From Rhizobium sp. CC-YZS058 (GTDB lineage: Bacteria; Pseudomonadota; Alphaproteobacteria; Rhizobiales; Rhizobiaceae): DNA of 64,000 bases. The DNA is taken from the NCBI RefSeq assembly GCF_034720595.1, contig NZ_JAYESJ010000001.1, forward strand, positions 498,501 to 562,500. The letters are read 5' to 3'. Positions 39,690 to 49,562 of the stretch are shown here, one piece after another (position 1 is the first letter of the stretch; each line of letters begins with the position of its first letter). A program made the position numbers and the translations under genes. The notes beneath the pieces are model-generated. The model was not told the DNA's origin and ran no database searches. It was given only the letters and a program-made list of their open reading frames with translations.

Positions 39690-41141
39690 TCAGCGCACGA
39701 GGATGTTGCGGAACTGCCAGGGGTCGTTCTCGTCGATGTCTTCCGGGAACAGGCCCGGGCGACCGTCGAGCGGGGTCCAGTCGGTGTAGTGGCCTTCGAC
39801 CGGGCCGAGATAGGGCAGCTGCACTTCGAGGCAGCGCTTGTAGTCGATCTCGTCGGCTTCGACGATGCCGGCCTTCGGGTTCTCCAGCGCCCAGACCATG
39901 CCGGCAAGCACGGCGGAGGTCACCTGCAGGCCGGTGGCGTTCTGGTAGGGCGCGATACGCCGGGTTTCTTCCAGCGAGAGGCGCGAGCCGTACCAATAGG
40001 CGTTCTTGTCGTGGCCATAGAGCAGGACGCCCAGCTCGTCGACGCCGTCCACGAGCTCGTTCTCGTCGAGAACATGGAAGACCGACTGCGGCTTGCCGCC
40101 ATTGCCGAACATTTCGTGCAGCGAGAGCACGGCGTCGTTGGCGGGATGATAGGCGTAATGGCAGGTCGGGCGGAAGGTCACGTCCCCGTCCTTGTCGCGA
40201 ACGGTGAAGAAGTCGGCAATCGAGATGGACTCGTTGTGGGTGACGAGGAAGCCATATTGCGGGCCCGGCGTCGGGCACCAGGTGCGAACGCGGGTGTTGG
40301 CGCCCGGCTGCTCCAGATAGATGGCCGCCTGGCAGCCCTTCTTGTGCTTCTTGGCGTTCTTCGGCATCCACGCCTCATGCGTGCCCCAGCCGAGCTCGGC
40401 CGGCTGCAGACCTTCGGAAATGAAACCTTCCACCGACCAGGTGTTCCAGAAGACGTCGAGCGGCTTCGGGTTCTTGGTGCGCTGGGTGTCGCGCTCGGCA
40501 ATGTGGATGCCCTTGACGCCCACCTTCTTCATCAGCTTGGCCCAGCCCTCGCGGTCGTGCTGGTCCGGCTCGTCGAACTTCATGCCGAGGTCATTGGCAA
40601 GGTTGACCAGCGCCTGCTTCACGAACCAGGACACCATGCCCGGATTGGCGCCGCAGGTGGAAACGGCGGTCGCGCCGCCCGGGTTCTTCTTCTTCTCATG
40701 GCGCACGGTTTCGCGCAGCGCATAGTTGGTGCGCTCGGAGTTCTTCATGTCCTTGTCGAAGTAGAAGCCGAGCCAGGGCTCGACGACCGTGTCGATATAG
40801 AGCACGTCGAGCTTGCGGCAGAGCTTCATGATGTCGAGCGAGGAGGTGTCGACTGAGAGGTTGACGCAGAAGCCCTGGCCCTTGCCTTCGGTCAGCAGCG
40901 GCTTCAGCAGGTCCTTGTAGTTCTCGCGGGTGACGTGCGCCTTGATGTGGCGGATGCCGTGGCGCTCGAGGATCTCCATGTCGGCCGCGTCTTCGCGCGG
41001 GTCGATGACGACCATCCGGTTCTTGTCGAACGTGAAGTGCCGCTCGATCAGCGGCAGCGTTCCCCGGCCGATCGAGCCGAAGCCGATCATGACGATCGGG
41101 CCGGTGATTTCGCCGTGAACCGGATAGGTGGTATCCGCCAT
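39690..41141 (-). CDS. hss: homospermidine synthase
   Basis: A 483-residue NAD-dependent enzyme joining two putrescine units (or putrescine and spermidine) into sym-homospermidine, the dominant long polyamine of rhizobia. The Rossmann motif GFGSIGRGTLPLIERH is near the N-terminus, and the body matches the saccharopine-dehydrogenase-like bacterial Hss family (for example STCGANPGMVSWFVKQAL). The ATG at 41141 has AGGAG upstream; the longer open frame is not supported. Transcribed alone, with a hairpin after it. Confidence 0.95.
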   Translation of the reverse strand: MADTTYPVHGEITGPIVMIGFGSIGRGTLPLIERHFTFDKNRMVVIDPREDAADMEILERHGIRHIKAHVTRENYKDLLKPLLTEGKGQGFCVNLSVDTSSLDIMKLCRKLDVLYIDTVVEPWLGFYFDKDMKNSERTNYALRETVRHEKKKNPGGATAVSTCGANPGMVSWFVKQALVNLANDLGMKFDEPDQHDREGWAKLMKKVGVKGIHIAERDTQRTKNPKPLDVFWNTWSVEGFISEGLQPAELGWGTHEAWMPKNAKKHKKGCQAAIYLEQPGANTRVRTWCPTPGPQYGFLVTHNESISIADFFTVRDKDGDVTFRPTCHYAYHPANDAVLSLHEMFGNGGKPQSVFHVLDENELVDGVDELGVLLYGHDKNAYWYGSRLSLEETRRIAPYQNATGLQVTSAVLAGMVWALENPKAGIVEADEIDYKRCLEVQLPYLGPVEGHYTDWTPLDGRPGLFPEDIDENDPWQFRNILVR

Positions 41142-41290
41142 AATGTGACTCTCCTGGATATGGCCGTCTCGGATGGCCGGCCGCACGCCGGCGGCCGTGA
41201 AAGCTGAAGCGTTGCGCTGACTTGGTTGACGCAACCGCGGGTCCGCCGCCTCGCAGGGCTTCGGTCCGGGTTCCTAAGCACAATTTCCCG

Positions 41291-41983
41291 TCACAATAAA
41301 GGGCCGGCCCTGTCCGTCTTCCTGCACGGTGCGGCATCGTCGTGCCCGACGAGGCGGCAGGCGATCAGGCCACGCAGCGAATTGCCCATGAACAGCGCAC
41401 CGGTGTTCAGATCGGCAAGGCTGAGCCGACAGACGCGGGCCTTGCGGGCGCAGATCAGTTCGGTCCGCAGCACGCCGGCCAGCAGCCCGGCCGAAATCGG
41501 CGGAGTCTTCAGGACGCCGGAGCCGTCATCAAGGAAGAGCGATGTGATCGTGCCTTCGCAGGGCTCTCCCGCCTCGTTGAGCAGCAACACCTCATCGGCT
41601 TCCGTCCCCGCATATTCCGCACGTGCCGCCTCATAGGTCCCGCGCCGGCTCGTCTTGTAGCGCAACAGCGGATCGGTGCTTTTGAGCCGCGCCTTGGCAA
41701 TGCGGACCTGCCAGACGGTGCCTGGGTTCTGGAGCGCGAAGGGAGCCGTCGTGATGCTGACCGTGCCGTCTCGCGATAGGGAGAGGCGCACCCGCAGCAT
41801 GTCTGCGTCCTCCTCCGCACTTGCCTGCTTGACGGCTGCATCCAGCCGTGACTCCAGATCCTCCGGCCGGGCGAAGCTCAGCCGGTTGGCCGAACGCTTC
41901 AGCCGCTCCAGATGCAGCCGGCGGCGCCAGATCCCCTGGTGCGGTGTGAACCGCATGGTCTCGATCAGCGTGAATTCGTTCAT
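41291..41983 (-). CDS. pabC: aminodeoxychorismate lyase-like aminotransferase class IV
   Basis: A 230-residue fold-type IV PLP protein that probably converts aminodeoxychorismate to p-aminobenzoate for folate. The PLP lysine is likely in LLRYKTSRRGTYEAA, and the later NEAGEPCEGTITSLFLDDG and TPPISAGLLAGVLR segments fit the family. Its ATG overlaps the pabB stop by four bases (ATGA), so they are translationally coupled. The first 20 residues are short relative to full-length PabC. Confidence 0.85.
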   Translation of the reverse strand: MNEFTLIETMRFTPHQGIWRRRLHLERLKRSANRLSFARPEDLESRLDAAVKQASAEEDADMLRVRLSLSRDGTVSITTAPFALQNPGTVWQVRIAKARLKSTDPLLRYKTSRRGTYEAARAEYAGTEADEVLLLNEAGEPCEGTITSLFLDDGSGVLKTPPISAGLLAGVLRTELICARKARVCRLSLADLNTGALFMGNSLRGLIACRLVGHDDAAPCRKTDRAGPLL

Positions 41984-43137
41984 TGCGCCACCTCCGTCTC
42001 GCCCAGCGCGAAGCGGGCCTTGAGCAGGCACTCGGCATATTCGGCCTCGGCCGTCGAATCGAAGACGATGCCGCCGCCGACATTGAAGACGGCGCGCCCA
42101 TCGGCAAAGAGCGACAGCGTCCGGATCGCCACGTTGAATTGCATGCTGCCATCCGGGCGGATGAGGCCGATCGCGCCGCAATAGGCATCGCGCGGTCCGG
42201 TTTCGAGCGCATGCAGGATTTCCATGGCGCGCAGCTTCGGTGCGCCGGTGACCGAGCCGCAGGGGAACAGGGCGGCCAGGATATCGGTCACGGTCAGGCC
42301 GGGTGCAAGCTCTGCCCGCACATGGCTGACCATCTGGTGCACGGTCGGATAGGTTTCGATGTCGAAGAGCTTCGGCACCTCCAGCGTGCCGACCGTGCTG
42401 ATGCGCGAAATGTCGTTGCGCAGCAGATCGACGATCATCCGGTTTTCGGCCTGGGATTTCTCGTCTCCCAGCATAGCGGCGACGATGGCCGCATCCTCGG
42501 CCGCATGGCTGCCGCGCGGGGCCGTGCCCTTCATCGGATGGGTCTCGATCACGCCGTCGGAACCGAGGCGGAAGAACAGTTCGGGCGAGCGGGAGAGGAG
42601 GACGGGCCCCTCCAGCGCCACGAGCGCTCCGTAGTGCACCGGTTGCCGTTCGATGAGGGACCAGAAGGCGGCGAGCGGATCGCCGCTCCAGCGCGCGGCG
42701 ATCGGCATGGTCAGGTTGGCCTGGTAGCAATCGCCCTGCCGCAAGTGCCGGTGCAGGCGGTCGAAGCGCTGGCGATAGGCGGCGAGGTCCCAGGCTGCGC
42801 GCGGTTCGCTGAGGAAAGGGGCATTGTCGGTGCGCCGGCGCGGTGCGGCCAGCGGATGGTCCTCCGGCGCCGGCCCGTCGAAGACCCCGAAACAGAGAAG
42901 CGGCGTCTCGCGGTCGTCCTCGATGAGAGGCGCGAGCTTCGGTTCGAAGATGTAGCCTGCTTCATAGGAGAGAAAGCCGGCCAGCCAGCGGCCGGCCCGC
43001 CGCTCCGTCTCCAGCGCGGCCAGCGCCGGCAGGATCTCGGTGCGCCTGCGCGCGACGATCAGCCGGTCCGGCTCGGCAAACAGCCTTTGCGTTCCGGCCT
43101 TGTCGTCGCGCAGGAGAATGAAGGGCGTGTCGGTCAT
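41980..43137 (-). CDS. pabB: aminodeoxychorismate synthase component I
   Basis: PabB, 385 residues, adds the amino group to chorismate. The chorismate-binding domain has THPMKGTAPRG (the Lys that forms the covalent intermediate in PabB enzymes), KSQAENRMIVDLLRNDISR, FPCGSVTGAPKLRAMEIL and VGGGIVFDSTAEAEY. The N-terminal domain is shortened compared with TrpE. No pabA (glutamine amidotransferase) is in the window, so ammonia must come from a subunit encoded elsewhere. It overlaps pabC. Confidence 0.92.
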   Translation of the reverse strand: MTDTPFILLRDDKAGTQRLFAEPDRLIVARRRTEILPALAALETERRAGRWLAGFLSYEAGYIFEPKLAPLIEDDRETPLLCFGVFDGPAPEDHPLAAPRRRTDNAPFLSEPRAAWDLAAYRQRFDRLHRHLRQGDCYQANLTMPIAARWSGDPLAAFWSLIERQPVHYGALVALEGPVLLSRSPELFFRLGSDGVIETHPMKGTAPRGSHAAEDAAIVAAMLGDEKSQAENRMIVDLLRNDISRISTVGTLEVPKLFDIETYPTVHQMVSHVRAELAPGLTVTDILAALFPCGSVTGAPKLRAMEILHALETGPRDAYCGAIGLIRPDGSMQFNVAIRTLSLFADGRAVFNVGGGIVFDSTAEAEYAECLLKARFALGETEVAQ

Positions 43138-43236
43138 CGGGTCCGGTCTGGCAGCGTGCGGTGTCCTGCCCCTTCTACGATGGCTTGGCCCTTCTGTCTC
43201 CGACCCTGTCGGCCTTTTGTCGCGACGCAGTGACGC

Positions 43237-45096
43237 TCAGGCGGCGTCGAGTGCCTCGAGCTCGTCGATCAGCCCCTCGATCATCGACAGGCCCTTGTCC
43301 CAGAAGGCCGGGTCCGTCGCGTCGAGGCCGAAGGGGGCGAGCAGCGTGCTGTGATGCTGCGATCCGCCGGCCTTGAGGAGCGCGAAATACTTCTGCTGGA
43401 AGCCCGGCTCGGCCTTTTCGTAGACAGCATAAAGCGAGTTCACCAGGCAGTCGCCGAAGGCATAGGCATAGACGTAGAAGGGCGAGTGGATGAAGTGGGG
43501 GATATAGCTCCAATAGGTCTCGTAACCCTCGGAGATTTTCACCGCAGAGCCGAGGCTTTCCGTCTGAACGGCGAGCCAGAGCGCGCCGATATCGTCGGCC
43601 GTCAGCTCGCCCGCCTTGCGGGCCGTGTGCAGGCGCCGCTCGAAATCGTAGAAGGCGATCTGGCGCACGACGGTGTTGATCATGTCCTCCACCTTCTGGG
43701 CCAGCATGGCCTTGCGCTCCCGCCGGTCCGCCGTCTTGGCGAGCAGCGCCCGGAAGGTCAGCATTTCGCCGAAGACCGAGGCGGTCTCCGCCAGCGTCAG
43801 CGGGGTCGAGGCCATCAGCGCGCCCTGTTCTCCGGCCAGCACCTGGTGCACGCCATGTCCGAGCTCATGGGCAAGCGTCATCACGTCGCGCGGCTTGCCC
43901 ATATAGTTGACCAGCACATAGGGGTGGGCGGAGGGCACGGTCGGATGGGCGAAGGCGCCCGGCGCCTTGCCCGGGCGCACCGGCGCATCGATCCAGCCGC
44001 CATCGAAAAAGCGGCCGGCGATCGCCGCCATTTCCGGATCGAAGCCGCGATAGGCTTCCAGCACGGTGCTCTTCGCCTCGTCCCACGGGATCGCCCGGTT
44101 CGCCGTTTCCGGCAGCGGCGCGTTGCGGTCCCAGAAGTTGAGCTGCTCCATGCCGAGCCACTTCGCTTTCATCGCGTAATAGCGGTGCGACAGGCGCGGA
44201 TAGGCGGCCTTTACCGCAGCGGCCAGCGCGTCAACCACCTCCCGCTCGACGCGGTTTGCCAGATGCCGGCTGTCGGCGATGTCGGCAAAGCCACGCCAGC
44301 GGTCGGAGATCTCCTTGTCCTTGGCCAGCGTGTTGGTGATCAGCGTGAAGGTGCGGATATTGGCCTTGAAGGTGGCGGACAGTGCCTCGGCCGCCTTGCG
44401 GCGCGTATCCGGATCCGCCTCCTGCAGGTGGCTCAGCGCCACTTCCAGCGGCACCTCCTCTCCATCGATGGAGAAACGCAGCGCCGCCATGGTTTCGTCG
44501 AACAAGCGATTGAAGGCGCCGGACCCGGTCATCGACTTTTCGAGGAACAGCTGCTCCAGCCTGTCGTCGAGCTGGTAGGGCTTCTCCTTGCGCAGGTCGC
44601 GGACCCAGGGCTCGTAATGGGCGGCGCGCGGATCGCGCGTCAACGCGGTTTCGAGCGCGGCATCCTCGATCAGGTTCATCTCCAGCCCGAAGAACAGAAG
44701 ATGGCTCCACAGATCGGTCAGCTTGGCCTGGACATCGCCATAGAACTTGCCGTTCTCCGGCTTGCTCGTGTCGGTATAATAGGTGAGCCCGGCATAGGAC
44801 CCGACCTTGCCCATCAGGTCCTCGAGCGCCTCATAGGCCTCGATCGCCGCGCCGAGCCCTTCATCTCCCGTCTTTCTTGCCGCCTCTGACAGCTGGCCCT
44901 TCCAGCGTGCCTCGAAGGCCAGGCACTCCGTTTCGGCGCGGGCGAGATCCTGCTTGAACGCGTCCGACTGCGGGCCGGGATAAAGGTCGTCCAACCGCCA
45001 TTCGGGAAGCGTGCCCAGCGAGGGTGAGGGTTCAGCCCCTGCAACGGCGGCGGCGAGCAGGCGAGGAGCGGACAGGGTTGCGAAAGTGGGTGTCAA
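43237..45096 (-). CDS. pepF: M3 family oligoendopeptidase F
   Basis: A cytoplasmic zinc peptidase of about 619 residues that cuts short peptides. The zinc motif HELGHGVHQ and the downstream ETASVFGEML Glu are present, with YVYAYAFGDCL and AGGSQHHSTLL near the C-terminus. The likely start is TTG at 45096, eight bases after GGAG; there is no ATG in a sensible place and the longer open frame has no leader-like features. It is 99 bases upstream of pabB on the same strand. Confidence 0.92.
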   Translation of the reverse strand: MTPTFATLSAPRLLAAAVAGAEPSPSLGTLPEWRLDDLYPGPQSDAFKQDLARAETECLAFEARWKGQLSEAARKTGDEGLGAAIEAYEALEDLMGKVGSYAGLTYYTDTSKPENGKFYGDVQAKLTDLWSHLLFFGLEMNLIEDAALETALTRDPRAAHYEPWVRDLRKEKPYQLDDRLEQLFLEKSMTGSGAFNRLFDETMAALRFSIDGEEVPLEVALSHLQEADPDTRRKAAEALSATFKANIRTFTLITNTLAKDKEISDRWRGFADIADSRHLANRVEREVVDALAAAVKAAYPRLSHRYYAMKAKWLGMEQLNFWDRNAPLPETANRAIPWDEAKSTVLEAYRGFDPEMAAIAGRFFDGGWIDAPVRPGKAPGAFAHPTVPSAHPYVLVNYMGKPRDVMTLAHELGHGVHQVLAGEQGALMASTPLTLAETASVFGEMLTFRALLAKTADRRERKAMLAQKVEDMINTVVRQIAFYDFERRLHTARKAGELTADDIGALWLAVQTESLGSAVKISEGYETYWSYIPHFIHSPFYVYAYAFGDCLVNSLYAVYEKAEPGFQQKYFALLKAGGSQHHSTLLAPFGLDATDPAFWDKGLSMIEGLIDELEALDAA

Positions 45097-45320
45097 GGCG
45101 ATCACTCCGGTCGATGGATGGGCCGGGACAGGCGGGGAGGGAGCGCGATGATCCAGATTGGCGCGCCATGCCTGCCGCTTTGGCGGAGCCGGGACCGTAA
45201 CGTCCGCATTGGTTAAAATGCAAGCCTTTCGCCAAAGACCCTCTTCAGCCCTTTGTGACAGGAATGACGTGAACCGGTGCCTCTGCCGGGGAATTCGATG
45301 CAACAGGGGGAGCGATCCGC

Positions 45321-46844
45321 ATGCCATCCCAGATTCTCGTGATCGATGACGATCCGGTGCAACGCCGGCTTCTGATCCACGCAGTCGAACGGCTGGGCCA
45401 TCAGGTGATCGCCGCCGAAAACGGCCGGGCCGGGCTCGAACTTCTGATCGCCCGGCAGAAGCATATCGACGCCGTGCTGCTCGACCTGATGATGCCGGAA
45501 ATGGATGGTCACGCCGTTCTCGCCGCCGTGCGCGAACGCGGCATTTCGGTGCCGATCATCGTGCAGACCGGGCAGGGCGGCATCGAAACGGTGGTGCTCG
45601 CCATGCAGGCCGGCGCCTTCGATTTCGTCATCAAGCCGGTCTCCCCGGAGCGGCTTTCGGTCGCGCTCGACAATGCGCTGAAACAAAGCCCGCGCGGCGA
45701 GCGCACGGTCAGTGCGCGGCGGGTGCGGGGCGAGCCGGTGCGTTTCGACGATGTCGTGTCGGCAAGCGGCGCGATGATTCGCGTGCTCGATCTGGCACGC
45801 CGCGCCGCCCAGTCCACCATTCCCGTGGTTCTCGAAGGTGAATCGGGCGTCGGCAAGGAAATGGTCGCCCGCGCCATTCAGGGCGGCAGCGACCGGGCCG
45901 GCAAGCCGTTCATCACCGTCAATTGCGGCGCGATCCCGCCCAATCTGGTCGAAAGCATCCTGTTCGGTCACGAGAAGGGCGCCTTCACCGGCGCCACCGA
46001 GCGCCATATCGGCAAGTTCAGCGAGGCCGATGGCGGCACGCTGTTCCTGGACGAAATCGGAGACCTGCCGCTTTCCGCCCAGGTGAAGCTGCTGCGCGCG
46101 GTCCAGCAGGGCGAAATCGAAACGGTGGGCGCACGCGTGCCGCAGAAGGTCGATGTCCGGCTGATTTCGGCGACCAACAAGGACCTGATCGGCGAAGTGC
46201 GCGAGGGCCGCTTCCGCGAGGATCTCTATTATCGCCTGAACGTCTTCCCGATCGCCATCCCCGCCTTGCGCCGGCGCAAGGAGGATATTCCGCTGCTGGT
46301 GCGCAGCTTCGTCCACCGCTTCTCCGCCGAGCAGCGGCGCGGCTCGCCGATGAGCGTCGATGCCGGCGCCATGGCGCTGCTCACCGCCTATGACTGGCCC
46401 GGCAACATCCGCGAGCTGGAAAGCGCGATCTTCCGCGCCGTTGTCCTTGCCGATCGCGACGAGCTGACGCTTGCCGACTTCCCGCAGCTTGCCAATCTCC
46501 ACCCGGAAGTCGGTGTGGGCGGGCCACGCCCTGCCATGCTTGCCGATGCCACCCCGCGCGAGGAGCAGCGGGCCGCGCCCGCCGCACAGACGGTTTCCGC
46601 CGCGCTTGCGCGCCCCGCCGCCGCAAAAACGCCGCCGGAAGGCGCGATAGCCAGCGTCGACTCCGGCGGCAATGTTCGCAAGCTCGCCGAGGTGGAGGAG
46701 GAGCTCATCCGATTCGCGCTGAAATTCTATCGCGGTCAGATGAGCCAGGTGGCGCGCAAGCTCGGCATCGGCCGGTCGACGCTCTATCGCAAGCTCAAGG
46801 ATTACGGGATCAACCCCGACGATCCCTTCTCCGAAGCCGCTTGA
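45321..46844 (+). CDS. sigma-54-dependent response regulator (NtrC family)
   Basis: A 507-residue regulator: receiver domain (phospho-acceptor Asp55 in VLLDLMMPEMDG), AAA+ domain with Walker A GESGVGKE (about 173-180), the sigma-54 contact loop GAFTGA (220-225) and ATNKDL, then a variable Ala/Pro linker and a Fis-type helix-turn-helix (KFYRGQMSQVARKLGIGRSTLYRKL). It should activate sigma-54 promoters after phosphorylation by an unknown kinase; none is encoded next to it. Divergent from pepF, with 224 bases between. Confidence 0.94.
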   Translation: MPSQILVIDDDPVQRRLLIHAVERLGHQVIAAENGRAGLELLIARQKHIDAVLLDLMMPEMDGHAVLAAVRERGISVPIIVQTGQGGIETVVLAMQAGAFDFVIKPVSPERLSVALDNALKQSPRGERTVSARRVRGEPVRFDDVVSASGAMIRVLDLARRAAQSTIPVVLEGESGVGKEMVARAIQGGSDRAGKPFITVNCGAIPPNLVESILFGHEKGAFTGATERHIGKFSEADGGTLFLDEIGDLPLSAQVKLLRAVQQGEIETVGARVPQKVDVRLISATNKDLIGEVREGRFREDLYYRLNVFPIAIPALRRRKEDIPLLVRSFVHRFSAEQRRGSPMSVDAGAMALLTAYDWPGNIRELESAIFRAVVLADRDELTLADFPQLANLHPEVGVGGPRPAMLADATPREEQRAAPAAQTVSAALARPAAAKTPPEGAIASVDSGGNVRKLAEVEEELIRFALKFYRGQMSQVARKLGIGRSTLYRKLKDYGINPDDPFSEAA

Positions 46845-46917
46845 GGGTTTCTCGAGCGCTCCAGGCCGGCACGACCCCGTGCCGGCAGCATCGCAAATGT
46901 TCCCCGGCGTTTAGACC

Positions 46918-46946
46918 TTGTTAGTGATCCGTTCACTATATTATAA
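46918..46946 (+). promoter_or_regulatory. promoter with a palindromic operator, upstream of the DUF882 gene
   Basis: TTGTTA (46918-46923), 17 bases, TTATAA (46941-46946). The spacer is filled by the inverted repeat TAGTGA-N5-TCACTA (46922-46938), as expected for a repressor site of TetR-like type. Confidence 0.45.
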
Positions 46947-47038
46947 GGATTGGTGAGGACTGTGGCATAAATGTCATGCTGTCACCGCATTTGACAGTCA
47001 TTGGACAGCCAGAGGCGCGGTGTCCGTCGGACGGGGAA

Positions 47039-49072
47039 TTGAGTTTGCAAGTTTTTTCAGGACTGAAAACGCACCGCGATGCCGGTTTGCGCAACACTCT
47101 TCGCCGCATCTGGGGAAAGCTGCCCCGCGTGCTGACCTCCTTCGTCATCGCCGCATCCATGGTGACCCCCGGCATGGCGCCGCCGGTCGAGGCTGCCGGC
47201 CAGACCCGCACGTTGAAGATCTACTTCATCCATACGCAGGAAAAGGCGCAGATCACCTTCAAGCGGAACGGCAAATATGATCCGAAGGGTCTGCAGCAGA
47301 TCAACATGATGCTGCGCGACTGGCGCCGCAACGAGCCGACGAAGATGGATCCCCGCCTTCTCGACCTCATCTGGGAAGTCTACCAGAAGTCCGGCTCTCG
47401 CGACTATATCCACGTGGTCTCCGGCTATCGTTCGCCGGCCACCAACGGCATGCTGCGCTCGCGCACCAAGGGTGTCGCCAAGAAGAGCCAGCACATGCTC
47501 GGCAAGGCGATGGACTTCTACCTGCCCGATGTGAAGCTGAAGACGCTGCGCGAGATCGGCATGAAGTTCCAGGTCGGCGGCGTCGGCTATTATCCCACCT
47601 CCGGTTCGCCCTTCGTGCATATGGACGTCGGCGGCGTGCGCGCCTGGCCGCGCATGAGCCGCAGCGAGCTCGTCCGTCTGTTCCCGGACGGCAAGACCAT
47701 GCATCTGCCCTCCGACGGGTCGCCGCTTCCGGGCTACGAGCAGGCTGTGGCCGATTACAAGCGGCGCGTCGGCGCCTCGGCGATCCAGGTGGCAGGCGGC
47801 GGCTATAGCGGCCCCGGCGACAAGGCGACCAAGCGCCCCGGCAAGACCCTGATGGCCATGCTGTTCGGCGGTGGCGACGAGGACGAGGATGCAACGGCGA
47901 TCTCCGCCGGTGCCGACAGCGATGATTCCGAAGCGCCTGCCACGGCACGGCGCGGCAAGGCCACGCCGCCTCCGGCCGAGACCCCGGTACTCGCCGGTGT
48001 CGAGGGCGCCGAGGAAGCGCCGGCCCGCGAAACGGTGGTTGCCGCCGCAGAAGAAACGGTGAAGGCGCCGGTGCCGCTGGTGCGCCCGGCCTTCCAGGAC
48101 CTCCCCGCCGACAGCGGCGTGCAGACCGCTTTGGTGGCTCCGCCGAAGAACGCCGCGCAGGATGCGCTGGCCGCCGCCGCGCCGCAAACCGCGGAGCAGG
48201 CCGCAGGCCAGGAAGAATTCGCCGATCTCGGCAGCTACAAGGTTCCGGTGCCGCAGGCCCGCGTGACCGAGCTGCAGGCCGGTGCGGCGCTTGCCGATGC
48301 CGCGGAGGCGGCCGAAGAGGGCGAGGCGCTCGCCTTCGTTCCGGTTCCGGCTCTCCGTCCTGCCGGTGCGGAGGCGCTCGCCGCCGTCGCTGCCGCCGAG
48401 GTGGCGCGTCCGGAAGAGGGTGCCACGCCAGAGCCGGGCGCTGCCGCGCCAGCCGCCGTCGCTATGGCCGATGCCGGCGCGGAGCCCTTGGCCGTGGCCA
48501 AGGCAACGCCGGTCTTCGCCGCCCGCCCCGCCGAAGCCATCACCACCGCAACGACCGCGCCGACAGCCCCGCCCTCGAGCGAGATCGCCGCGCTCAGCCC
48601 GGCCCAGACCCGTGCGCTCGCCAGTGCCGCGCCGCCTGTCAGCTCCTCGGGCGAGGCCCGTGCCAAGGCAGCCCTTGCCGCACCGACCAGCCAGCCTGTT
48701 GAGATGGCGGCCTATGCTCCGGATCCGATGGAAGGCAAGCGGGATATCTTCCGCAGCACCTTCGACCTGCCGCCGGAAGCACCCAAGGCCGGCCGGCCGA
48801 AGAAGCAGCAGGCCGATGCCGCCCAGCGCCTGTCCAAGCGCACGGCCCCGAAGCTGACGCAGAAGATCATCGCCGAATGGGCCCTGACCACCGGCCGCAT
48901 GGCGCAGCTCTCCCGGCCCGTCAAGGCGCCGCGCTTCGTCAGCCCTGCGCTGCGCGCTTCGCCGACCACAGTCTACTCCGCCGGCTTCACCAACGCCCCG
49001 ACCAACGTCGACACCGCCCGCTTCTCCGGCACCGCCGTCAACTTCATGGAAGTCACCCGCTTCAGCAACTGA
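47039..49072 (+). CDS. DUF882 (peptidase M15-like, MepK/YcbK family) exported protein with long Ala/Pro-rich tail
   Basis: About 677 residues. A signal-anchor (around VLTSFVIAASMVTPGMAPPVEAAG) leads to a DUF882 domain with the zinc-binding pattern QHMLGKAMDF...PFVHMDVGG, typical of murein endopeptidases of the MepK type that cut cross-links. The remaining 400 residues are a low-complexity Ala/Glu/Pro-rich tail with no recognisable domain. The start is uncertain: TTG at 47039 or 47045 after GGGGA, or ATG at 46976. A bidirectional terminator follows. Confidence 0.85.
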   Translation: MSLQVFSGLKTHRDAGLRNTLRRIWGKLPRVLTSFVIAASMVTPGMAPPVEAAGQTRTLKIYFIHTQEKAQITFKRNGKYDPKGLQQINMMLRDWRRNEPTKMDPRLLDLIWEVYQKSGSRDYIHVVSGYRSPATNGMLRSRTKGVAKKSQHMLGKAMDFYLPDVKLKTLREIGMKFQVGGVGYYPTSGSPFVHMDVGGVRAWPRMSRSELVRLFPDGKTMHLPSDGSPLPGYEQAVADYKRRVGASAIQVAGGGYSGPGDKATKRPGKTLMAMLFGGGDEDEDATAISAGADSDDSEAPATARRGKATPPPAETPVLAGVEGAEEAPARETVVAAAEETVKAPVPLVRPAFQDLPADSGVQTALVAPPKNAAQDALAAAAPQTAEQAAGQEEFADLGSYKVPVPQARVTELQAGAALADAAEAAEEGEALAFVPVPALRPAGAEALAAVAAAEVARPEEGATPEPGAAAPAAVAMADAGAEPLAVAKATPVFAARPAEAITTATTAPTAPPSSEIAALSPAQTRALASAAPPVSSSGEARAKAALAAPTSQPVEMAAYAPDPMEGKRDIFRSTFDLPPEAPKAGRPKKQQADAAQRLSKRTAPKLTQKIIAEWALTTGRMAQLSRPVKAPRFVSPALRASPTTVYSAGFTNAPTNVDTARFSGTAVNFMEVTRFSN

Positions 49073-49120
49073 GGCGAAGACACACCCGATCCGGTCTCGC
49101 CGATCGGTTTGCCAGACACA

Positions 49121-49148
49121 AAAAAGCCCGGCCGAAACCGGGCTTTTT
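49121..49148. terminator. bidirectional intrinsic terminator
   Basis: AAAAAGCCCGG (49121-49131) and CCGGGCTTTTT (49138-49148) around loop CCGAAA. It works for both the DUF882 gene and the convergent gapR gene. Confidence 0.9.
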
Positions 49149-49165
49149 CGTATCTCCTGAGGCGC

Positions 49166-49429
49166 CTATTCCTCGTCCGGCAGGTCGATCATGCCGAGGG
49201 CGGCGAGGTAGGTGTCGAGGATGGCTTCCTGTTCCATGCGCTCGTCCTTGTCCTGCTTGCGGATCTGGATGACCTTTTTCAGGATTTTGGTGTCGAAGCC
49301 GGTGGACTTCGCCTCGCCATAGACATCCTTGATGTCGTCGGCGATCGTCTTCTTTTCCTCCTCCAGGCGCTCGATGCGTTCGATGAACGAGCGAAGCTGG
49401 TCGCGTGCGACGCCGTGGGCATCTGACAT
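49166..49429 (-). CDS. gapR: nucleoid-associated protein GapR (DUF2312)
   Basis: An 87-residue, highly charged helical protein matching DUF2312/UPF0335 ([22 protein letters not shown], then [17 protein letters not shown]). In Caulobacter GapR binds overtwisted A+T-rich DNA ahead of replication and transcription forks and aids gyrase. A strong AAGGAG site precedes the ATG. Monocistronic, with a shared terminator downstream. Confidence 0.94.
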   Translation of the reverse strand: MSDAHGVARDQLRSFIERIERLEEEKKTIADDIKDVYGEAKSTGFDTKILKKVIQIRKQDKDERMEQEAILDTYLAALGMIDLPDEE

Positions 49430-49562
49430 GGGGTGCTCCTTGTGTGGGGGATCCTTCGGTGGGCGTCACCTGCCGTGAAGCGTCGGCGAGGTCAAGGGGC
49501 AAAGCGACATCGCGGCCTTCGCCGCGCAGCGATTGCGGTCGCGGTGCGGCGTGCGGCGCGGC

